A DNA stretch of 64,000 bases from Rhizopus sp. PT2906 (taxonomy: Eukaryota > Mucoromycota > Mucoromycetes > Mucorales > Rhizopodaceae): positions 1-64,000 of the forward strand of contig JAMYHX010000192.1 of the NCBI GenBank assembly GCA_025529335.1, given 5' to 3'. A model generated the notes under the pieces. The model had not been told where the DNA came from and did not search any database. It was given only the letters and a program-made list of their open reading frames with translations. The translations under genes and the position numbers were made by a program. Of this stretch, positions 1-12,200 are shown piece by piece; positions within the stretch are counted from its first letter, which is position 1; each line of letters starts with the position of its first letter.

Positions 1-220
1 TGCATTGCTCCGTATCAACATCTTCACTGTTCCTTTCATCAGTAACTGGAAGTATTACGGGATTAGATGGTCTTTCCGGAGGTTTATTCATGAGGAATTG
101 AGTGCGAGAACTTATTGTTTCGACAGCGAATAGCTCCTCGTCAACAACAAGATCCATAGGCTCAACTTCGTTCTCATCAACATGTCCTTGTCCATCTTCA
201 TAAAGAAATTGCATACTCAT
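1..220 (-). CDS. hypothetical protein, N-terminal part (cut by window edge)
   Basis: Reading the minus strand from an ATG at 220, the frame stays open for 73 codons to the window edge. The product is acidic (many Glu/Asp) and contains a Pro-rich stretch beginning NKPPERPSNP. I do not recognise a domain. A second Met two codons later (MSM) could also be the start. The frame has no stop and its composition is protein-like, but a decayed element or a first exon running into an unseen intron cannot be excluded. It lies downstream of SWC4 on the same strand, about 600 bp from its stop. Confidence 0.5.
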   Translation of the reverse strand, partial: MSMQFLYEDGQGHVDENEVEPMDLVVDEELFAVETISSRTQFLMNKPPERPSNPVILPVTDERNSEDVDTEQC

Positions 221-818
221 TCTGAATGTTTGTAAAATGTAAATAGAAAGCCAAGAATTTTATTGGATAATAACTAAGCGACAAGTAAAAATGAACAGCA
301 TATAAACACGGTTTTATTTTTGGATCAGCCGACATCACTCTTGGACACGAGAGCTTTTTGCACGACATCAAATTCAAAATCAGCGACTTTTTGAAATGAC
401 TGTATCTGTATGCATAAATTTGCGCTTGACAGTGACTAATTTGTAAATATAGGGTTTGCCATAACCTTACAAGACTCGATCATGACACGATCTATACAAG
501 GTATGAAATTGGCCACCTTGACTTTCCTTCTTCTTTGGCGCGGCTTCCTGTATTTGCAAACCTAAAGAACCTGAACATCTTGCTGGTTGTATGTCATATC
601 TTTTGGAAGTTTTGCAAGAAGTCGGACACACTGGATATAATCAAGCAAAGATATCAAACACCAGTATAGCTTACTGACTTAATCGACCTGACCGATCCAG
701 CGAAGGATCGAAATGGTTCAATTCGGTTTTAATCATGCTAGTGTGTAAGTTCATTGAAGCAGATAACAGCATAATTGATCATTTTTCATTTGATTAACTC
801 TCATATAACACTTTATTT
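221..818. other. intergenic, no gene seen
   Basis: This is AT-rich DNA between the SWC4 stop and the start of the edge gene. It should hold the SWC4 3' end and the edge-gene promoter. A short plus-strand ATG frame at 713 stops within 12 codons and is not supported. No repeat or RNA gene was recognised. Confidence 0.5.
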
Positions 819-2513
819 TTATTTTTTCCTTTTTTCTCTATTTCCAATCACTACTCCCGCATTACTTGATGAACGTTTCTATGATAATCATTAGTTGTTT
901 GTATAAATGAACAATATGATAGCATTTACCCTTCCTGTATTTGTTGTTATTCCTGCTCCACCTTTTTGTAGTTTAACCTTGTGTTCCATTTCGGTTTTAT
1001 CAACCAACTTCTTTAATTCAAACATGTTCAAAATAGAATTTTGCAAGTGTTCAAACTTTTGGCAGATAATAGCTGTTGGCATAATGGGCCGTGGTCCTAT
1101 AAAAGAGAGGAATAAATCATTATGACAGCATAATTTTAATAATCATTTACCAATTCCTAATTCTTCCAGCGTCTTTATCATCTTTTGTTGCATCGCTGGC
1201 TTGACTATAGGTAATTTCTGACTTCGCACATAAACACCTGGTGTAAGCTTTTCTCGTTTAATCTCGGGTGGTGGTTCAACAACATCCATAGTAGCAGATG
1301 ATAGTTTTCTTCCCTTCTTCATTTCTTCTTGTAACTTTCTCTTTTTCTACATACCGACAGTTAAATCAAATCAGCCCATCCTTTTATTAAGCAATGCTTA
1401 CCTTCATATCTGATGATATACTTGATGCTGTACCACCTGTAATTCCGATACTTCCAGGTGAAGAGAAATTGTTTGCATGATTAGCACTCAATGGTGTATT
1501 TGGTGTGGATGGGATCTGTTGAATCTGTTCTAGTTGTAATGAATTCAATAGACTTTCTCTTTCTTTGGCCAACTTGGATTCATTCAATTCGATTCTCTTT
1601 GCTTCAACTAATAATGCTTCCTCTTCTTCCACTTGTTCTTTCTTTCGATTAAATAGCATAATCAACGCATTCTTTCTTTCGATTTCTTTAGATTTATCAA
1701 ATGCATATTGTTGTGCAAGTACTTGTCTATCATAATCTCCTGTAGTAGGTCCCTTTCCATTTAAAATGAGTTTTCTGTAGATTGAATAAAATCTATCCTT
1801 TAAATCTTCCATTGTTCTCTGTTTATTCTCATAGTTGTATCTATCTTCAATCACTGGGAATCTCAAATCATACTTTTTACACAATTCAAATAAATAATCT
1901 GTCTCTTCTTTACTCCAATCATTATCTATCATTATAGTCAATATCAGTCTTGGATCATTTATGAAAATAGTCAACCTGTCAAGTATTTTTCATAGTCCTC
2001 GTCTGTATATTGAAGAATATCAATCGTCTTGTTGAACTTTGCAAATTCATAGCCTATATCATCACATATTAATGTATTGTGTAATTATCCCTCTTTCATC
2101 AGTACCTTGATTGTCTGCCTCACTTTGTTTCACCCAATGCTTCAGCACTAATCCATCGTTTCTGGCTGGATTGATAAATTCTTGATGAATCCTAACCACA
2201 TTTATTTCAATAAGCTGCATGAAAAAAAAAAAAAAAAGAAATAAATGTATTACCATGGTGTTGCTCTTTTGTTTGTCTGGAATTTAGATTTAAAGGTTGG
2301 TTTTACAAATGCAACAGGTGGTGCTCCTCCAATGAGCTGGTATAATTCTCTACTAATGCCCTCTAATAATTTATTTTATTAATCAAACATTCAACCACAA
2401 TAATTTACTTTGTCCTAACCTGGTCTCTTTTCTGTAGCTGGTTTGAGCTTTTTTTGAATTGGTTCCTTGGGTGGACTGATCTGTAGTATATCGCGAATAT
2501 CTGAACTGGACAT
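819..2513 (-). CDS. SWC4: SWC4/DMAP1-type subunit of SWR1 and NuA4 complexes
   Basis: Swc4 (Eaf2, DMAP1 in animals) is a nuclear subunit shared by the SWR1 H2A.Z-exchange remodeller and the NuA4 histone acetyltransferase. Eight exons keep one frame: 2513-2420, 2362-2254, 2191-2106, 2053-1976, 1925-1402, 1346-1151, 1096-930 and 878-819. They sum to 1314 nt (437 residues). Family landmarks are the N-terminal KRPEGISRELYQLIGG, then NPARNDGLVLKHWVK, the SANT/Myb-like block DNDWSKEETDYLFELCKKYD with LRFPVIEDRY, and the C-terminal segment with GPRPIMPTA. The acceptor of exon 3 is the second AG (after GTGGTTAG), because the first one gives a stop. The last exon is only 60 nt and adds a basic tail ending KRKK; without that splice the frame ends at 891. 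The family call is firm; the tail is inferred. Confidence 0.93.
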
Positions 2514-2619
2514 AAAAAAAAAAAAAAAATAAAAAGAGAGAGAAATAGAGAACAAAAAAATTTCCTTTTTGGTTTATATTTCTGGAATGACGCACAGTCC
2601 TAAGTAAAAATAAAGTTTT

Positions 2620-3060
2620 TAAGGTTTTTAGTGTTTAGCTTCTCTTCAACCAACACCAAAGCGAAAAATAAGCCTTATGCTCAAGCAATAAAGGCAGCAA
2701 CAAGAGTGAAATTAATGAAGCTCTACTGTTCGACATTTCTGCCGTAATAGCAAAATGCGCTGGTCACCAGAGTATGGTTCTTCTTAAGGAACAACACCCT
2801 AATATTTACGCATGTGTACCATTAACTGACGGGCATCGTCGTTAACTATACAGTATCATCCTAGGAGTGCAGCCGAGCACGTCTATCTCGAATCCCGCTA
2901 AACAATTATGCGGAATAATGTCATATGCTGCTATGTCTCATTGAATACCAATAGTCTAATCACATCCAATTCTTTCAAACACAAGAAAGGCTATATAGAA
3001 TATCTACGATTACAAAAAATTGAGCTGATATGCTTTCAAGATTCTCATGCTTCGTCACCT
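2620..3060 (+). mobile_element. decayed LINE (non-LTR retrotransposon) fragment
   Basis: Plus-strand translation gives broken coding-like pieces with stops and frameshifts. Near 2720-2820 a piece includes DISAVIAKCAGHQ and KEQHPNIYACVPL. Near 2945-3060 another reads NTNSL, then EYLRLQKIELICFQDSHAS. The second piece resembles the start of an L1-type endonuclease domain (N-x-N-x-L, then ..ICFQ-[ED]-[TS]-H), which follows ORF1 in such elements. No intact ORF remains, so this is a dead fragment. The LINE call rests on motif memory; the coding-like but broken nature is visible directly. Confidence 0.5.
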
Positions 3061-5251
3061 GACTCATGACGCGTCAGACCTCAGCTTCAACGTTTGATAA
3101 GATACATCTTTTTCAGAAATTTTTCGCACACATTACAAGATCAATAACAATTAACACTTTAGTTAATTTTCTATGTCTTTTTTATTGTTTAAAAAGACAA
3201 CATTTAATACATAATATGGGCTTGATATTTTTGAGAAAAGATAAATGTGGTCAAGACTTTATACAAAATGAAAAGTTGTTAGAGAATTTGTTTAAATAGT
3301 CTGATCTTGTCTTCTCTTTTTCTTCTTTGGACCAAAAAGTAAGATCAGCTATTCCCTAGCTAGCCCTAAGGTATGCCATATCCTTTACTCTTGTAAGAAA
3401 CTAATATGTAGTGTTATAAATCATAAAATCGAAAACAGTAGCCGGTGCTAACTGGGAGTAGTTTGGTTCTTACCAAACCTTGGCCCCATCCACTCTCTTT
3501 CTTGCTCTCTCTCTCTCTCTTGTCTCTTCTTCCTCCGGGCCAGTTATCGCTGGCCTATATAGTGCACTTTGGGTAAGATATTAATGATTTCTTCTATAAG
3601 TTTACTCACTTTTCTTGCTTCTCTTTTTCTCTTATAAATCCTCTTCTTTATAATGTAGGTATTTAGTATCAATGTAAATAACTGAAATACTAATCATTTC
3701 TTTATTCACTCTTTTGCTTCTGATGGGCTCTCTTTTATTATTATTTGTTGTATCTTTTGTTATTTTTTGTTGTCTGAAATTATCATTTTTTTTATCAGTG
3801 AATAAAGTGTAAATGGGTATTTATCAAGCAATAGCAAATTATCAGCTAATGCAAGCGAACATTACTATGTCGACAAACTAGATATTAGCCTTTACTTTCA
3901 CAGCTTTCGAAACATTACTCAAGATCATGCAGTCTGATAGTATCAATGGGAAACACAAGCAATAGCTGCCTTTATGCTATACGTTGAATGGACAGAATGA
4001 GAGCCTTGAATCTTGTTGTGACCAGGTTCGCCCTCTTCATAATACCTATTTTGCTTGCCTTGGGCTTAATCTCTTTTGGTAGACGTACAATCAGAGTAAC
4101 GCCGATTAGCTGTCCCATGAACTTGACGAACGACGTATCTCTGTGTTTTAGGATCCTTAGCTCAGACCTTGGCTTTTATATTATTGCCCGAGCATCAACC
4201 AGGTTCAGGATTGAATCAATATCGAATATTTCCTGATGTCATCTCGGTAGCTTGTTTTTTGTTTGCTTTCTCGCTTTGAAAAATTGCTGTAACAGGACAT
4301 GATTAACCAAGCTGAACTTGTAAGAATGGAAAAATTGGAGAGCAGAACGAATTATATTCAGATGCTGCAAGAAAAGTTAGCTTACGGACACAAGGTACAC
4401 GACTACTAACAGTGGATTGCACTGGAGAAGATACTTCTTCGAGTTTCTGGGTAAGTTCTACGCAGCTTGGTTCTTCCAAGGTCTATTGTAATTTTCAAAA
4501 TCTGATTTCCGAGTAGTCGTGTTGTTCAATGTATTTTCTGATATCTTCACTCTTGTGAATAAGAGTATTACTATTGCCTTCAAATTTCTCATATTGATTC
4601 TTATGAAATTGAAAACCAATTCACCTTTTTAAGTTTCTAATAGCTTGAGACGTTCTCTTATTTAGAATACATGTATTCTTTGTCTTTGGTGTTATCACAT
4701 CAAAGAGGGGATATTGCACTCAAAATAGTTGTTGTTTTGGACTCCTGCCTTGAGTACAGCCATAACAGCGCTATTTCCTTTTTTCGACCATGCTACGGAA
4801 CATGTCATGTTGATATGAAAAACAGTCTCGTCAATGGAAATGTAGTTGTTCTACAAGTCTTCTTGTCCTCCTTTTGTCTCAGAGATGACTTTACATCAAA
4901 AAGGTCAAGTCTGTTTTTAAGATAAACTTCATCACCCAACTTCCAAATCGAGTGTCTAAACTTGATTTTCTTTATCATCCAACATGTTTTTTTCCTTTTC
5001 CGTCTTTGTAAATAAAAGCAAATAATAATGAATAAAAGAAAGAAAGAAAGAAAGAGTCCGTTTGTTTCTTGAAAGCACGGAATAATTTTCTTTTAATGGC
5101 CAAAGTTTATTCCTGAGCCTGAATTAATTTTTATTTTTAAACTGCACGAATATTTTGTGAAAAGTGTACACAGTACACAAAATAATTATCTCTTTTTTCA
5201 TAGTCCTTTTTTTTTTTTTTCTCTTTTCTTTACCTTTACCTTACGTTTTTT
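3061..5251. other. non-coding stretch with CT repeat and scattered short ORFs
   Basis: No gene can be supported here. There is a short CT microsatellite at 3505-3520. Short ATG frames at 3066, 3988 and 4671 (77-84 codons) show no recognisable domain and have AT-driven composition. The stretch 3988-4450 has slightly coding-like segments on both strands and may be old element debris. The last ~250 bp are T-rich and should contain the promoter and leader of the gene starting at 5252. Confidence 0.4.
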
Positions 5252-6742
5252 ATGTTTGCTAAAGAAAGGCCATTACCAAAGGCTCTAAACATAATCCGTC
5301 CTACACCTCCACCTTTTCCAAACCAACACGATTCACTTTCTTCTTCAACAGCATCCTCACCTTCTGAAATATCTACCATTTCAAATTTTTCTACCTTTTC
5401 TAATAGTCGACCACAACCTACTATATTCAATCCTGCATCACTCTTTCAGAGCAACATAAACACTTTTAAATCACCAGCTAGTACAGTTGGTATCAATCCT
5501 CAGCGATTTTATCAAAGACCAAGAAGTAATTCTAACTTATCAAGGTCAACTTTTTTCTCAGCCTTTTCTGATCATCACAATAACACAAATACTGATAATG
5601 AAGAAGAGGATGAACTTGATAGTATTGATGGCTTAACAGACGAAGAAGAAATAGAAGTAGAGGATGATGATGATGATGAGGAAGAAGAAGATATCAAAGT
5701 GGTAGCAAAAGTAAAACATGGAACTATCATGAATGGCAAAGGGGAATTTGTTAACAAAGGAAATAATCACGAACATTGGTTGGAAGAAGCAAGAGCAAAC
5801 AGAAAGGTAACAAAAAAATGAAAGCAAATAAAGGTTTGTTTATATGTTAACCATGTACATCATTTTCAATATAGGTTGCTGATCTTGAAATAGAAAATCA
5901 AAACCTACTACAGCTCAATGCAAGTCTTGAAGCTAAATTAAGACAGCAAGCATCACGAATAGCCGAGCTGGAAAAGAAGTTACAACAAGGGTAACAAGAG
6001 AAAATGTACATAAATTAAATAATGAAATGGTAGTAACCCTAAAGAATAGGACCGAAGCACCCCTGACACCCATTTCGGATAAACACGTGGAAGATGAAGA
6101 CGACCGGGATGAAGTAAGCAGAAATAGAATATTAAGATAATAATCAAATGAACTTACTCCCTCTTATAGACAGCCTTGTTGTATAACAAAGAGTTAGCAG
6201 AAGAGGAGGCCGAAGCTGATAAAGCATTTCATCAAATAAAATCCGCTCTTGAACAGCTGATTGCACAAGCTGAATCTGCATTAATTCAGAAATCAAAACA
6301 ATCTGGCAAGGTACTACAAGATTATACCTATCAGAAGGAAGACGAAGGTAACATTATATCTCTCTTTCTTTCTTTATGATGTATTCATTGTTGTTCATTA
6401 GAAATCCTTCAAAAGCTATCTATTCGTTCATCTTCTCCTACTGAACTCAAGAGAAGACCCTCAACCAGACGTGTGTCTGATAGCTCAACTAAGCCATTAC
6501 CAAGACCTTCGAGCGTAAAGATGTCAAGGAACATATCCCGCCAATCCTCTCCTCCTGTTCTTCAACGTTCAGCCTCTCCATCTTATTTACAGCGCTCAGC
6601 CTCTCCATCTTACTTGCAACGCTCTGCTTCTCCATCTCTGTCACAGCGCACTGCTTCTCCATCTATACAACACAGACCTTCGTCTAGACAAAGTGTTCGT
6701 AAGCAGAGTCAAGATATGGGAAAGCCAAAATGGCACAACTGA
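5252..6742 (+). CDS. Ser/Pro-rich coiled-coil protein, function unknown
   Basis: Five exons join in frame: 5252-5806, 5875-5990, 6050-6113, 6170-6347 and 6402-6742 (417 residues). The N-terminal half is low-complexity and Ser/Pro/Asn-rich. A strongly acidic block (Asp/Glu runs) follows at about residues 110-150. Exons 2 and 4 encode heptad-rich helices (ADLEIENQNLLQLNASLEAK; ADKAFHQIKSALEQL) typical of coiled coils. The C-terminal exon is basic and carries a short tandem repeat, (L/S)QR(S/T)ASPS(Y/L), at about 6557-6666, full of SP sites that could be proline-directed kinase targets. I do not recognise the family. A scaffold or cytoskeletal adaptor is possible but unproven. The third exon uses the AG after AAAGAATAG because earlier acceptors give stops. 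Confidence 0.82.
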
Positions 6743-9270
6743 AATCTCTATACGTTCTTTACTGCAACCACTATGATCTAATTCTTTATGACTGAATCCA
6801 TCTTTTTCTATATATGCCCACTTGTTATACCCAAACCTCATACTTTCCTTATTCATTCAACATTGAAATTTATATATGCCATTTTGTTATTTTTAGACAC
6901 AGAACAACCACACACACATATATTCTCTCATATAAACCAGCCCCCCTTCCTTTCTAGTCACTCCCTGGACAAAAGAAAAAAAAAAAAGAGACTAAATGTA
7001 ATACAACATACAAAAAATTGACGTGTACATAATTTACCTGATATTTGTAATACAAATAAACAAGTAGTAGCCTCCTTCCCCTTTTTTTTTTGCTATGTAT
7101 TCTACAGTTCTTGTACTTGTCTGAATTTAGAGTTTCTTCTTCTTGAGGTCATTTCACAATCTATCGTCATGGTTACTGAGTTTTTTTTACAAGTTGTTTA
7201 TGCGAAATAACTTTTATTTTTTTTCAGGAACAGCTACTATTCAATGTATATGCGTATCCTGTATTCTATTCATCTATATTATGAGGAGTATCTTTGGCTT
7301 ATTTACGTGTCTTTGGACAAAGTTCAAGATGATCAGATGATGACTACAAAAAAACGAACCACAACGGACATTCAACTATTGTTGGAAATTCTAAAGCATT
7401 AAAATGACACAATGGCTAAAGATGAAGTAATCAGCTTACTCTCTAAAATATAGATATCTCTTGTTCACGTCTGACATGCCTTTCTTTACAAATGTCAAGC
7501 GTCTCTTTTTCATTTGATACGATTGAGCATTCTTCTAAAGAAGTGCATCTTTTGTTATGCTTCTTGTCCAGTTTATTTATTAATTTTTTTTTTCCCAAGA
7601 AGCCATTGGTTCCAGCAAAAAAAAAAGTCAGGAGTCATTTTCTTTTTGACGGCATCTTTCTTTATGTATTCAATTACATCTTTATCTAGGCTGATATGTT
7701 TGTAACTGCTGATATTTATGGCACTAGACCTTTCCAGATGTCACTTCTACCCCTTTGCAAAAAAAAAAAATTGAGTAAATCTGTGATACTTTTTTCCTTT
7801 TTTGAACTTGATATGACCTGCATCTTCTTTTGTTAATCGCATCCACAACAAAGGAAGAATGGTGGATTCATGTCTATTCAGAATATACATGACAGTTTCA
7901 ACAAATTGATAAATCGTGGTGCCGTTTTTATCTCTAGAGACTGGCTGTGCGAACTCTTTGTTCTTTTTCATTATCACTTTGCTTCAAAGGTGCGTGTTTT
8001 GAAAAAATAACTGTACTAATGGGTGAGATGCAGTTAGCGGTCCTTATATTTACTCCTTTTCTACTGCAGGCTATTACTTAAGGTGGATCCCCCAGCCGTT
8101 AATCAAATGGACTACTATTTCTTTGCGTTTCTTCTATATATATATCAATCATAGCGCAAAGCTTATTAAAAAAGGTTGACAACAATAAATAATCTTCTGC
8201 TTCATATATTAAATGCTGTAATGTATGTTGTCATCGATTACCGTGATAATCTTAGGCAAAGAGTAATATTCGCATGCGAGGATATTCGTCAGATATTGTT
8301 CAGGGCGCAAGTCTTTGTGAATCACAATCTATTTCTGCTTTCAAATGAAGTTATCCCTAGCTGTATTTATAAACAAAACTTCCGGTATTCCATATGTTAA
8401 TTGGTTAATGGTGATCGAATTACAAATGATATGCTGAAAAATTTCAAGAATCAAAAGATGAACAAGGACAGTTAGCTTCACGATCTGATCTGAAATATTA
8501 TTTATGACAAGGTAGTTCATCACTATACGTTTGCAAAATGAATCCAAGATATAGTTAGTTTTTATATGATAAAAGAAACATAAATTTGGCGTAAGGGTAT
8601 AAGATGGCTCCATATCAGCCATGCCAGTGCTATCTTCCTCATCCGTTGTGGACTTGAGCACCAGGAATTTCTCTCTCCACAACTCAAAGAAACCTCTTCT
8701 TACGAAAGGAAACACTCCACAAATTCAATTTCGTTTCTATGGTATGTGAATATTAGAATTAGTATACAAGTATATTCAAAATAAGTTTGTATGAGCACCA
8801 TGTAAAAAGTATACTTTTAACTTCTTAAAGGTATCAACTGAAGCAAAACGAAATTGATCAGCGATGGTCTCTAAAATGGTCAACGAGCCAAATCTTCCCT
8901 TGTCATCTTGGTTTAAGTTTCTTTTCAGAAAGAAAGAGATAAAAAAGAAGTTTATTCTAATTTTATGTTGTTAGTTTGATCGATGAAGATGCAAGAACAC
9001 GTGTAATTATGGCAGATACAGACATCGGTGCATATCAAGGCAACTGATCGTCGTAGTCCTTAGAGAGCTGTTGCGTTGGGTGCATGAGGCATGGTCGAGG
9101 GTTGCCACCAGGAAGCTATTGTATGCAGTGCCATTTATTTTTGAGAAAACGCCAAACTCCATAGGTTTAGCTGTACAAAAGAGACCCAACCAGAGAGTGT
9201 GTCACTATTGACACCCCATTTCATCTTTATTTTTTCTTGTCGAGCAATTGCAGTTTAACACACAACTTTA
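6743..9270. other. intergenic with 3' tail, AT-rich DNA and an element relic
   Basis: The first ~350 bp look like the 3' UTR of the upstream gene. The middle is AT-rich with short unsupported ORFs, for example 7143, 7492, and minus-strand 7747-7977. A decayed element fragment lies at 8176-8480 and is listed separately. A minus-strand frame of 124 codons at 8341-8715 overlaps that relic and has no recognisable domain. The ~200 bp before 9271 should carry the RAV1 promoter; no motif stood out. Confidence 0.45.
8176..8480 (+). pseudogene. decayed ORF fragment, same family as the relic at 58.2-59.3 kb
   Basis: The plus-strand frame includes QRVIFACEDIRQILFR, then AQVFVN and KQNFRYSIC, a TAA stop at 8398-8400, then LVNGDRITN. 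It aligns without gaps to 58255-58443: QRVIFACEDIRQILFR-AQVFVN against KKIIKPSVFIRNVLF*-AQLFVN. The 41-codon segment from AQ to ITN has exactly the same length in both copies (AQ[LV]FVN ... QNF.Y ... [LI]..G..ITN). Conserved spacing with different stops shows two dead copies of one protein-coding element. I associate this pattern with a multicopy Mucoralean transposon protein, possibly TnpB/Fanzor-like, but no catalytic motif survives to prove it. Confidence 0.6.
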
Positions 9271-12200
9271 ATGTTTTTAGAGCAAATTTGCCCTGGACAA
9301 GTGAATCCGGTTTTTCAAGCCATTCATACGTTCACTTATAACAACAACAGATTCATTGTACACCTAATGTCAGCATCATTGTGTTCATATTAAACCTTTA
9401 CTTTATAGGTCTATGCAACGGGATCTAAAATAGTCATTTATGCCGACCCTAACAGACTGGTTCAAATCATCACAGCATCCTCAGTATTCAACTTACAGAC
9501 ACCTGTCATGGAACCCATTACAGCTGTGTCCGGAAGTAGTTTTACAGGAAAAGTAAGGTTCTTTAAAGAGTTACACCACAGAAAGAAAAGAAAAACAGAG
9601 AGATATTAAGTTCCCTCGAAACTAGATTGCTATTTCATACAAGAATCAAATAGCCATCATGAAGCCAAACCAAAGCGATCACTGGATAGTCGAATGTACC
9701 CTTGAAACAGAACTAGAGACTATTCACTGTCTCGACTGGAGTAAAAACAGTTAAAGTGATTTCCCCTCTTACTTTGAGTTTTAGAAAGAAAAACATAGGA
9801 CTTATACCTGTAATAGATGAGCTACTAAGCGTGGGGAACATGATACTATTATGGAGTTATCAAGAGGAGAGTTGGGATTTGACCTGGAAGAAGAAACCTG
9901 CGGATGAGGTTATTTATGCTAAATTTGAACCAAATTCTAGTTCATTTGCAGCCATATGCAAGGTATGATTGATTTATTCTCGATCATAAGATCAAAGAGG
10001 CCGTTTTTTGCTCATTAAACAATTAGTGTGATCGTATGGTTACTCTGTGGTATAAGGATGGTTTAGATTACAGCTTCACTTTTCTTCCTCATCCAGCTCA
10101 AGTCACTCATTTTATATGGAGAGTTTCGTCTTGCACAAAGGAAGATGATTGTACATTATTCACAATGGCACGTGATGGCATTGGACGATTCTGGAGCCCA
10201 GTTAGCTTGGATAAACCACATATATTGTACATGTGTGCTGTTATTGACTCAAATCAATCGCTTGTTACCAGTGAGAACGACGATTTGGAGAACAAGGAAG
10301 ATTTTTCACCTATTCACTATATTGGCTGCGATGAACTCTTAAATGCTATTCACGCTCAGTTCAAGTCTCACTCGAGGCATGATCGCTTTGACCAAAGGCT
10401 TGAAAGGATCAGAGACCGTGTAAAAGATACCCCAGATTTACTGTTTAGAATACAAGCGGATGGCTCTTTAACTTTGTGGGGAGTGCAGGTAAGCCCATAA
10501 ACTATTTTTTTTTTCAGAGAATATGAATAGCTGAAAAGGGTTTAGCATCTCAATACTTGGCCACGAAGAATTCCTAGAGTCTTTGTTGTCTTAAGAGTCG
10601 CAAGAGCAATTGATCCGCTTCATTACATTTACTTTCTGAACCCAACCCATATCTTACATGACTATTCTCACATTCAATCTTCTTGTAAGTCCAAAGCCTT
10701 GACAGCAACTAAAAAATGATAACTAAGACCATGTTTAGCTACTATTAAGCCCATAGAGCTTTCGCTTGTAGCTTATAATTCACATGGGCAATTGAGATGC
10801 TACAGCTTAAATCTAGTAGACTTTTTAGATAGTACATCTTTTTCACCAAAATTACACCTGAAATATTCTTGGTTAGGACATCAGCATGCAATTTCTAAAT
10901 TGTATCAAACACACAAGAATAGATTTTGTACGATCGGTATTGACGGGCAGATTAATGTTTGGAAATATGAATTACGAGACGTAAGGAGAATATAGAGTGA
11001 AAAATGCATAATTAAGCTTAACCTGATAATAGACATGCAATCGAGTCACCAGTGAGCTTCAAATGGATTGCTCGTTATCTGTTCGTTCTAGTAACATTCT
11101 AGCTGTTCCTGTCGGAAAAGGTAAGAACAGTGCATGACTCTATCTGCGAATACTGAATATCAAGTTACATTATGAAGAAAAATATGTGGCAGTCTATGAC
11201 GGAAGACAAGTACAGATATATGGATTTGACCTACAAGACTGTCACGTCCATCAGAGTATCAAAACATGTCCAGTAGATGGAGGTTTGCTACCGCTTTCTG
11301 ATCTATTTGTGTATAACATAGAAGACGAGGCTACAACAGAAATAAAATCCCATATTTTAATTGGCATTTCCGCTACAGAAAATATAATATATTCCTGGGA
11401 ACTCATCCTTCGTCAAGATGATTTTGATATCAAGTCAAGAGGTAAGCAGGAGATGAACTGGGAAGAGCCTCCGGTCAAGGCAGTATCTGCAAGCCAATGG
11501 GCAACAAATACAGCCTCTAAACTGTTTCATCGGCTGACGTTTGATAAACGGGTGGCTATGGTTTTATGCGTTGGTTCAACTATTATATTCTACAGTATGC
11601 GTCTTCCTTCTAATGACGGTATCATCGAATGGAATACCTTGTACTCTATTCAAGTTTCTTCTTCATTGTTACCTATTCATCATATCAAATTTTGTTCTCC
11701 TAATATGCTGGCTGTTGTCTCTGGTAATGACTCGACTCAGCTGTCTATTTGGTCTGAGATACGCGTTGGGGTTGCTCCTGTTTGTGAAAGAACGTTAAAT
11801 TTCAAGTAAGTAATCTATTGCCATAGTGCTTTAATAGATGATTTATTGCCTATAGACAAACCATAAAAGATATTGCTTGGAATGTGACATCAGACGCACA
11901 GTTTATCTTGGCTATTGCCTTTACTGATCGTGTAGCCATATACGGACAAAAGCGAGCAACAGGTGTTAGAAGCGAAGTTGAGTGGGTTTGCTACACAGAG
12001 TTTAAAGTAGACACGTAACTATCAACTAGATAAATTATGCACTCGAAGTTCTCATTGTTTGGTTATTATAGCTCAGAGGATATTACAGCCTTAGCTTGGG
12101 TGGATTATGGTGTCTTGACTGTGGCAACTGGCAATCAGTTGAGATGTTATTTGAAATGGTTAACAGAACAAGATACAGTGAATCGAAGTAAGTTGCATCT

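Noticed and set aside
2850..2920. Possible tRNA around CTCGAATCCCG
   Set aside because: A B-box-like string is present but there is no matching acceptor stem or A box; it sits in LINE debris.
5575..5827. Poly-Ser and Phe-rich minus-strand frames
   Set aside because: They mirror the Asp/Glu-rich repeat of the plus-strand gene.
8341..8715. 124-codon minus-strand frame
   Set aside because: Overlaps the better-supported plus-strand element relic; no recognisable domain or splice context.
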